Assembly: GCA_964398945.1 (NCBI GenBank)
Contig: CAYNOT010000021.1
Coordinates: forward strand, 1 to 64,000
Length of the DNA: 64,000 nucleotides
Source: JBGTGG01 sp964398945
GTDB taxonomy: Bacteria > Bacteroidota > Bacteroidia > Cytophagales > Cyclobacteriaceae
Reading direction: 5' to 3'
Each line of letters starts with the position of its first letter. Position 1 is the stretch's first letter. The notes beneath the pieces were generated by a model, which ran no database searches, had not been told where the DNA came from, and was given only the letters and a program-made list of their open reading frames with translations. Below, piece by piece: positions 58,388 to 64,000 of the stretch. The translations under genes and the position numbers were made by a program.

Positions 58388-60199
58388 ATGGATGTTAATA
58401 AAATAAGGAATATCGCCATCATCGCGCACGTTGACCATGGCAAAACTACGCTGGTAGACAAGATGTTAATGGCCGGGAAGCTCTTCAAAGACCATGAGAC
58501 CCCTGGTGAATTGATCATGGATAGCAACGATTTGGAGCGCGAACGCGGGATTACCATCCTTGCCAAAAACGTTTCGGTACGTTTTAAAGATTATAAAATC
58601 AACATCATTGACACCCCCGGCCACAGTGACTTTGGTGGTGAAGTGGAACGTGTGCTGAACATGGCCGATGGCTGTTTGCTATTGGTGGATGCCTTTGAAG
58701 GCCCCATGCCACAAACGCGTTTCGTATTACAAAAAGCGTTGCAGATTGGCTTAAAGCCGATTGTGGTAATCAATAAAGTAGACAAGAAAAACTGTACACC
58801 AGACGAAGTACTGGAACAAGTTTTTGAATTGATGTTTTCGTTGGATGCAACAGAAGAACAACTGGACTTCCCTACTTTTTATGGCTCGGCCAAAAACGGT
58901 TGGATGAGTACCGATTGGAAAAAACCAGCAGAAGATATTACTGCATTGTTGGATGGTGTTGTTGAACACATTCCCCCTCCAAAAGTAGAAGAAGGTACCC
59001 CACAAATGTTGGTCACTTCGTTAGAGTACTCTTCCTATATCGGTCGGGTGGCGATTGGCCGTATGCAACGTGGAACCATTAAAGCCGGACAACCGGTAGC
59101 GCTTGTAAAACGCGATGGTAGAATCTCCAAGACCAGGATCAAAGATTTATATGTTTTCGAAGGATTTGAAAAACTAAAAGTAGAAAGTGCTTCAGCCGGG
59201 GAGATTGTAGCCATTGTTGGCCTCGAAGGTTTTGAAATTGGTGATACCCTTGCCGATATCGAAAAACCGGAAGCATTAAAGTCCATCGCGATTGATGAGC
59301 CTACGATGAGTATGCTTTTCACGATCAACAACTCCCCGTTTTTTGGTAAGGAAGGAAAGCTTGTTACAAGTCGCCACATCCGCGAACGTCTTGAAAAAGA
59401 GTTGGAAAAAAACCTTGCCCTTCGTGTAGGTGAAACCGGGTCTGCCGACAGCTTTATTGTTTTTGGTAGGGGCGTGCTTCACTTGTCTGTATTAATTGAG
59501 ACCATGAGGAGGGAAGGCTATGAACTGCAAATCGGTCAGCCACAAGTTATCTATCGTGAGATTGACGGACAACGTTGCGAACCGATTGAAGAATTGACGA
59601 TCGACTTGCCCGAAACGGACGCAGGGAAAGCAATTGAAACAGTTTCGTTGCGCAAAGGCGAAATGTTGAACATGGAGCCAAAAGGTGATCGTATGTTGTT
59701 GAAGTTCCTTATTCCTGCAAGGGGGATCATCGGACTTCGAAATTATTTGTTGAACGTAACAGCAGGTGAAGCCATCACAACACACCGCTTCAAAGAATAC
59801 CAACCTTTCAAAGGGGAAATCCCCGGACGTATCAACGGTTCGTTGATCTCTATGGAAATGGGGGAAGCGATTCCATACAGCTTGCACAACTTACAGGATC
59901 GTGGCAAGTTTTTTATCAGTCCGAGTGACCCGATTTATGAAGGTCAGGTAATTGGAGAACACAGCCGTTCAGGGGATTTGGTAGTGAACGTTACCAAAAC
60001 GAAAAAACTTTCGAACGTGCGTGCTTCGGGTACGGATGAAAAGATGAAGATTGCCCCGGCCACTAAGTTTTCATTGGAAGAAGCATTGGAATACATCCAA
60101 CGTGATGAATATGTGGAGGTGACACCGAAATCCATTCGCATCCGTAAAGTACACCTTAACGAAAATGACAGGAAACGTGAACGGAATAAACAAGGCTAA
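58388..60199 (+). CDS. typA: Ribosome-associated GTPase TypA/BipA
   Basis: The 603-residue translational GTPase has G1 AHVDHGKTT near residue 13, G2 RGITI, G3 DTPGHSDFGGEV and G4 NKVDK. Elongation-factor domains II, III and V and the TypA-specific C-terminal domain (ITTHRFKEYQPFKGEIPGR) follow. It binds 70S ribosomes and helps 50S assembly and growth under cold or stress conditions. The length is normal. A strong terminator follows at 60226. Confidence 0.96.
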   Translation: MDVNKIRNIAIIAHVDHGKTTLVDKMLMAGKLFKDHETPGELIMDSNDLERERGITILAKNVSVRFKDYKINIIDTPGHSDFGGEVERVLNMADGCLLLVDAFEGPMPQTRFVLQKALQIGLKPIVVINKVDKKNCTPDEVLEQVFELMFSLDATEEQLDFPTFYGSAKNGWMSTDWKKPAEDITALLDGVVEHIPPPKVEEGTPQMLVTSLEYSSYIGRVAIGRMQRGTIKAGQPVALVKRDGRISKTRIKDLYVFEGFEKLKVESASAGEIVAIVGLEGFEIGDTLADIEKPEALKSIAIDEPTMSMLFTINNSPFFGKEGKLVTSRHIRERLEKELEKNLALRVGETGSADSFIVFGRGVLHLSVLIETMRREGYELQIGQPQVIYREIDGQRCEPIEELTIDLPETDAGKAIETVSLRKGEMLNMEPKGDRMLLKFLIPARGIIGLRNYLLNVTAGEAITTHRFKEYQPFKGEIPGRINGSLISMEMGEAIPYSLHNLQDRGKFFISPSDPIYEGQVIGEHSRSGDLVVNVTKTKKLSNVRASGTDEKMKIAPATKFSLEEALEYIQRDEYVEVTPKSIRIRKVHLNENDRKRERNKQG

Positions 60200-60225
60200 T
60201 AGCCCTTTTTAAGTATGAATGAAAG

Positions 60226-60252
60226 AAGCTGACGTTTGTCAGCTTTTTTTTT
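60226..60252 (+). terminator. Rho-independent terminator of typA
   Basis: AAGCTGAC (60226-60233), loop GTTT, GTCAGCTT (60238-60245), then a run of T. Confidence 0.88.
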
Positions 60253-60329
60253 GATGGCCATCATCATCCTCTGCTCTTTTCTTTTTTAGTTTTGATCGCT
60301 ATCTTCAATAGTGAAGAAAAAAATGAACC

Positions 60330-61175
60330 ATGAAAAAAATACTTGTTCCTTGCGATTTTTCTACCCAGGCTGTAGATGCATTTCGCTTTGCGTTGGATGT
60401 TAATGCCCAATCAAAGGGCGAGATACACCTGGTAAATGTAATTGAAGTGCCAGTGGTACATGATTCTTTGTTGATGCCCATTCATACTTTTGAAGAATCA
60501 CTATTTAAGGAATTAAAAGATAAAACCGAAAAGCAGTTTGCCAAGCTTCGTGATAAATATGGAAAGGAAAACAAGAAAGTAAAGACCACCATTTTATTTG
60601 GGCCGCCCTCATCCATGATCCTGGATTATGTTGAAGAGAAGAATATCGACATCGTGATCATGGGGACAAAAGGTGCTTCCGGTATGAAGGAAGTGTTCAT
60701 TGGTTCGAATGCGGAAAAGATCGTACGGAAAGTAACCTGTCCGGTGCTGACCATTAAGAAATATATAAAACCACCAATCAAAAATATAGTTTTTCCGAAT
60801 ACCCTTCATCAGGATCAGGAAGAGCTGGTGATGCGTGTAAAAGCATTGCAGTATTTTTTCAAGGCCACCCTTCACATTGTGTGGATCAACACACCAAGCA
60901 ATTTCACACGTGACACCACCACACACAAACGCTTGAAGGATTTTGCAAAGCGGTTTATGTTAAAGGACTTCACACTCAATATTTTTAATGACCCCTATGA
61001 GGAAACAGGGGTGATGAATTTCACGGAGATGATTGGTGCAGATATGATTGCGTTAGGAACACACAGTCGCAAAGGGTTATCGCATTTCCTCAATGGAAGT
61101 GTTGCCGAAGATATCGTAAACCATGTGGATTGCCCAATCTGGACAAGCACGATGATGTTGGACAATAAAAAGTAG
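60330..61175 (+). CDS. Tandem-domain universal stress protein
   Basis: The 281-residue protein has two UspA domains. The first begins KKILVPCDFSTQAVDAFRFALD and ends with the ATP-loop GTKGASGMKEVFIGSNAEKIV. The second is degenerate at its start (KNIVFPNTLHQDQEEL) but has LGTHSRKGLSHFLNGSVAEDIV. Such proteins bind ATP or AMP and accumulate under stress or slow growth. It lies 25 bp ahead of the copper ATPase gene ccoI, a neighbourhood often seen for Usp genes near cbb3 oxidase clusters. Confidence 0.92.
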   Translation: MKKILVPCDFSTQAVDAFRFALDVNAQSKGEIHLVNVIEVPVVHDSLLMPIHTFEESLFKELKDKTEKQFAKLRDKYGKENKKVKTTILFGPPSSMILDYVEEKNIDIVIMGTKGASGMKEVFIGSNAEKIVRKVTCPVLTIKKYIKPPIKNIVFPNTLHQDQEELVMRVKALQYFFKATLHIVWINTPSNFTRDTTTHKRLKDFAKRFMLKDFTLNIFNDPYEETGVMNFTEMIGADMIALGTHSRKGLSHFLNGSVAEDIVNHVDCPIWTSTMMLDNKK

Positions 61176-61200
61176 TTTTTTAATTCGATAACTGCTGTCT

Positions 61201-63588
61201 ATGTCGGAATTAAGAATGCCTGTTGAAGAAAAGCTAACCTGTTTTCATTGTCACAAGGATTGTGAAGATGATGTTTTATGGATGGCGGATAAGGCTTTTT
61301 GTTGCTATGGCTGTAAAACCGTATTTGAAATCCTTCAGGAAAATGACCTGTGTGATTTTTATACACTTGATGAACGACCGGGCATTCAGCAGAAAAACCC
61401 CGTTGCTTCTTTTTCTTATTTGGACGAACCTGAAGTTCGCGCCAAGCTCATCCGATTTGAATCAAAAGATTTTGTACGCGTAGAATTCTCTATTCCAACA
61501 ATACATTGTGTGAGTTGTATTTGGTTGTTGGAAAACCTTCACAAAATAAATGATGGCGCAATTCGAGTGCTTGTAAATTTTTCAGCCAAGACGGCTACGA
61601 TCGATTTTAATCCTTCCCGGATTTCACTGGGGGGGGTAGCAAATTTGATTGCAACATTAGGATATGCTCCGCGCATTTCGCTTGACGAGGATAAGACTTC
61701 AAAATCAAAAAAATTCGACAAAGGTTTAGTTTTAAAATTGGCCATAGCAGGATTTTGTTTCGGCAATGTGATGCTGTTTAGTTTTCCTGAATACCTCGGC
61801 ATTGATGCCTCCGAAAAAACCTTGTTAACGCTATTCACATGGTTGAATTTTGGGTTGGCCATCCCCGTCACGTTTTATTGTGGTCAGGATTATTTTATAG
61901 CAGCCTGGAAAAGTTTTAAACAGCGGCAAATCAACATTGATGTACCGCTTGCCTTGGGGATTGCTGTCCTTTTTTTACGAAGTGGCTGGGATATCATTTC
62001 CGGTACAGGCCCAGGGTATGTTGATTCATTGGCGGGATTGGTTTTCTTTTTATTGATCGGACGGTGGTTTCAGGGCAAGACCTACGAATCCCTTGCCTTT
62101 GACCGCGATTATAAATCCTATTTTCCACTGGCCGTTTTAAAAGGCACAGGCGAAGAATGGAAATCGGTATTGGTATCCAATCTTGGTGTGGGTGATTTTA
62201 TTCGCGTCCGCAACATGGAAATTGTACCAGCCGATTGTGTACTGCATGATGCAGAAGGATTCATCGACTATAGTTTTGTTACGGGCGAGTCGCGCGCGGT
62301 GCGCATTGAACGCGGGGAGGTTGTCTATGCCGGGGGCCGCATCATTGGAAAACCGGTTGAATTGAAAGTTCAGAAAAAAACTTCGCAAAGTCATTTAACA
62401 AGCTTGTGGGGCAACGGGATTTTTGAAAAGAAAGATGAGCGTGTGTATGCGCGTATGCTGGACAGGGTTGCACATTATTTTACGTGGATCATTTTAGGAA
62501 TTGCATTGATTTCAGCAGTGTATTGGTTGGTTGTTGATGCTTCACAAGTTTGGCTCGTGGTTTCTGCGATATTGATTGTGGCGTGTCCTTGTGCGCTGGC
62601 AATGTCGGCACCATTTACCTTTGGAAATATGGTTCGCGTTTTTGGTCGCCATGGTTTGTACTTAAAAAACCCAGGCGTAATTGAACGCATGGCGAAAGTA
62701 GATGCGATTGTGTTTGACAAAACCGGAACGGTGACCCACGGTGATGCAGATGTAAAAATCGTTGGTGAATTTTCTGTTAGCGAATTGGGAATTATTAAAG
62801 AGTTATCTTCTTTCTCCACGCATCCATTAAGTGCGATGATTTCAAAAAGTATTCAGCAAAAATCAGCTGTGGATATTTTTGATTACCGGGAATGGCCGGG
62901 AAAGGGAATTGAAGGTATTGTAGATGGAAAGCGCTATCGATTGGGTTCGGCAAGTTTCATTGCGCATACCACAAATGATTCTTCGAAAGCATCGTATGTG
63001 TATGTTTCCATTGATGGTGATATAAAAGGATATTTTCAAATCGAAACGAATATACGATCCGGGCTACCAACATTAATGATACACCTGAAAAATAAATTTG
63101 TTGCATTGCTATCAGGCGACAATGATGCAGACCGCTCACGGATGGGTTCATTTTTTTCGGAGATGCAGTTCAACCAAAACCCGCACGATAAGTTGGACTA
63201 TATCAAAATGTTGCAAGGGAAGGGAAACAAGGTGATGATGTTGGGGGATGGTTTGAATGATTCAGGTGCATTGAAGCAAAGTGAAGTCGGGATTTCAGTA
63301 ACGGATGATACAGGAATCTTTACACCTGCTTCGGATGGGATTTTAATGGGCAACAAGGTTGTGTTGCTGGATCGTTTTTTAGCGTTATCGAAATCGGCAA
63401 CCCGGATTTTGAAAACAAGTTTTGTGATTTCGTTTTTGTATAATATTGTAGGGTTGAGTTTTGCGGTCACCGGAAACCTCGATCCGATTGTTGCGGCTAT
63501 TTTGATGCCGGTGAGTAGCATCAGCGTAGTGGGGTTTGCAACCCTTGCGGTGAATTTTTCTTCTATGAACGCATTTAAGAAAGCATGA
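61201..63588 (+). CDS. ccoI: Cu(+)-exporting P-type ATPase for cbb3 oxidase assembly
   Basis: The 795-residue P1B ATPase has a Cys-rich N-terminal metal domain (CFHCHKDCEDD, CCYGCKTVF) of the kind found in CcoI/FixI, then an HMA domain with IHCVSCIW. The membrane metal site is CPC in IVACPCALAMSAPF, the phosphorylated Asp is in DKTGTVTHGD, and GDGLNDSGALKQSEVG closes the P domain. It moves copper outward to supply cbb3-type cytochrome oxidase. The ccoS gene overlaps its stop, which supports the CcoI assignment over a general CopA. Confidence 0.93.
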   Translation: MSELRMPVEEKLTCFHCHKDCEDDVLWMADKAFCCYGCKTVFEILQENDLCDFYTLDERPGIQQKNPVASFSYLDEPEVRAKLIRFESKDFVRVEFSIPTIHCVSCIWLLENLHKINDGAIRVLVNFSAKTATIDFNPSRISLGGVANLIATLGYAPRISLDEDKTSKSKKFDKGLVLKLAIAGFCFGNVMLFSFPEYLGIDASEKTLLTLFTWLNFGLAIPVTFYCGQDYFIAAWKSFKQRQINIDVPLALGIAVLFLRSGWDIISGTGPGYVDSLAGLVFFLLIGRWFQGKTYESLAFDRDYKSYFPLAVLKGTGEEWKSVLVSNLGVGDFIRVRNMEIVPADCVLHDAEGFIDYSFVTGESRAVRIERGEVVYAGGRIIGKPVELKVQKKTSQSHLTSLWGNGIFEKKDERVYARMLDRVAHYFTWIILGIALISAVYWLVVDASQVWLVVSAILIVACPCALAMSAPFTFGNMVRVFGRHGLYLKNPGVIERMAKVDAIVFDKTGTVTHGDADVKIVGEFSVSELGIIKELSSFSTHPLSAMISKSIQQKSAVDIFDYREWPGKGIEGIVDGKRYRLGSASFIAHTTNDSSKASYVYVSIDGDIKGYFQIETNIRSGLPTLMIHLKNKFVALLSGDNDADRSRMGSFFSEMQFNQNPHDKLDYIKMLQGKGNKVMMLGDGLNDSGALKQSEVGISVTDDTGIFTPASDGILMGNKVVLLDRFLALSKSATRILKTSFVISFLYNIVGLSFAVTGNLDPIVAAILMPVSSISVVGFATLAVNFSSMNAFKKA

Positions 63589-63749
63589 ACATCATTATTA
63601 TACTCATATTGATTAGCCTGACCATCGCGATTGTTTTTCTTGGCATATTCATTTGGAATATGAAATCAGGACAATACGATGATACAGAAACGCCATCGAT
63701 CCGGATGTTGTTTGATGATAAGCCGAAGAAGAAAAAGAATAAGATTTGA
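63585..63749 (+). CDS. ccoS: cbb3 oxidase maturation protein CcoS
   Basis: The 54-residue protein has one membrane helix (MNIIIILILISLTIAIVFLG) followed by FIWNMKSGQYDDTETPSIRM, the CcoS pattern W-x-x-x-x-GQY/FDD, and a Lys-rich tail. It is required for assembly or cofactor insertion of cbb3-type cytochrome c oxidase. The ATG overlaps the ccoI stop as ATGA, showing translational coupling. The oxidase subunit genes (ccoNOP) would be expected nearby, probably beyond the window edge. Confidence 0.9.
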   Translation: MNIIIILILISLTIAIVFLGIFIWNMKSGQYDDTETPSIRMLFDDKPKKKKNKI

Positions 63750-63825
63750 TAATTTGGAGATGTGAAGATTTGTTGATTGAAATGCCATTCAATCCGGGAT
63801 TGAGACAATATTCAAATCGCAGCCC

Positions 63826-63847
63826 ATGCCGGACAATGTTCCGGCAT
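63826..63847 (+). terminator. Hairpin after ccoS
   Basis: ATGCCGGA (63826-63833) pairs with TCCGGCAT (63840-63847); CTGGTTTTGATTT follows. It may be a weak terminator, or one of the palindromes that crowd this spacer. Confidence 0.45.
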
Positions 63848-63875
63848 CTGGTTTTGATTTCTAAAATACACATTG

Positions 63876-63995
63876 AGCCCCGGAGGGCTAACACATCTCG
63901 TCTAACCGCTGATACATCCGCAATTAGCGTCTGATGAGTGTGACTAGAAAGCTCCGGAGGAGCGGAATATTTGTAGCCACGGGTGCAACCCGTGG
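63876..63995. repeat. Cluster of short GC-rich palindromes
   Basis: Three palindromes occur in 120 bp: AGCCC-CGGA-GGGCT (63876-63889), GCTCC-GGA-GGAGC (63951-63963) and CCACGGGT-GCA-ACCCGTGG (63977-63995). The words GGAGCGGAATATTTGTAGCC between the last two recall a dispersed repeat family known to me from many environmental genomes. No gene is seen from 63750 to the window end. Confidence 0.6.
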
Positions 63996-64000
63996 ATAAA

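Overview
The window reads as a Bacteroidota chromosome, most likely a Cytophagales relative. The evidence is the family content: two DUF4252 proteins, two DUF4199 proteins, a BatA-domain protein, DUF2911, DUF1343/NamZ, an ECF sigma factor module and LytS/LytTR two-component genes. Shine-Dalgarno sites are weak, and at least two genes have the Bacteroidota promoter element TAnnTTTG. A run of exactly 100 N at 56701-56800 shows that this is a draft assembly. No rRNA or tRNA gene was recognised.

Layout. 1-1104: tail of an upstream gene, a long imperfect hairpin and an AT-rich DUF2971 gene. 1184-4266: endonuclease III, a NamZ-type muramidase and a LolC/E-type permease. 4337-5413: a scar of two truncated transposases (IS4-like and ISL3-like) beside a beheaded gene and a second attC-like hairpin. 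5616-13650: Fic protein, GH3 glucosidase with PA14 domain, exported Gfo/Idh/MocA oxidoreductase, VOC protein and PBP1A. 13777-19092: a coherent D-amino-acid/dipeptide operon (GntP/DsdX-type permease, RidA, DSD1-type D-serine/D-threonine enzyme, M19 dipeptidase) facing an exported M20 amidohydrolase. 19143-23821: GH20 hexosaminidase, lipid kinase, a decayed ABC permease tail, fatty acid desaturase and a DUF2007 protein. 23959-27883: ECF sigma, small membrane protein, two DUF4252 proteins and an ABC exporter. 28783-34538: accessory region with a NUMOD4/HNH gene, a zinc-finger gene, SSB, a type II restriction-modification pair and a gene split by an IS30 element, separated by long hairpins. 34619-37264: small exported proteins among REP-like palindromes. 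37490-42786: BatA-domain protein, a dihydroorotase homologue without its catalytic residues, two DUF4199 proteins and a glycosyltransferase. 42833-46901: DoxX, Old Yellow Enzyme, ArsR regulator, vanadium haloperoxidase-like lipoprotein and a rhodanese. 47435-50476: two tandem LytS-type kinases and a LytTR regulator. 50951-55845: SLC4-type anion transporter, GNAT, pirin, and a second kinase/regulator pair. 55855-64000: TrmH-type methyltransferase, assembly gap with duplicated dyad repeats, RlmI-like methyltransferase, TypA/BipA, universal stress protein, and ccoI-ccoS of cbb3 oxidase assembly.

The points most worth a second look are: (1) hairpins resembling integron attC sites, most of them just behind the stop codon of plus-strand accessory genes, which looks like a dispersed gene-cassette system without a visible integrase; (2) a tandem histidine kinase pair whose first member has Gln in place of the phospho-acceptor His; (3) a dihydroorotase homologue that has lost its metal ligands; (4) the D-amino-acid operon; (5) a bacterial SLC4 (Band 3-type) transporter.
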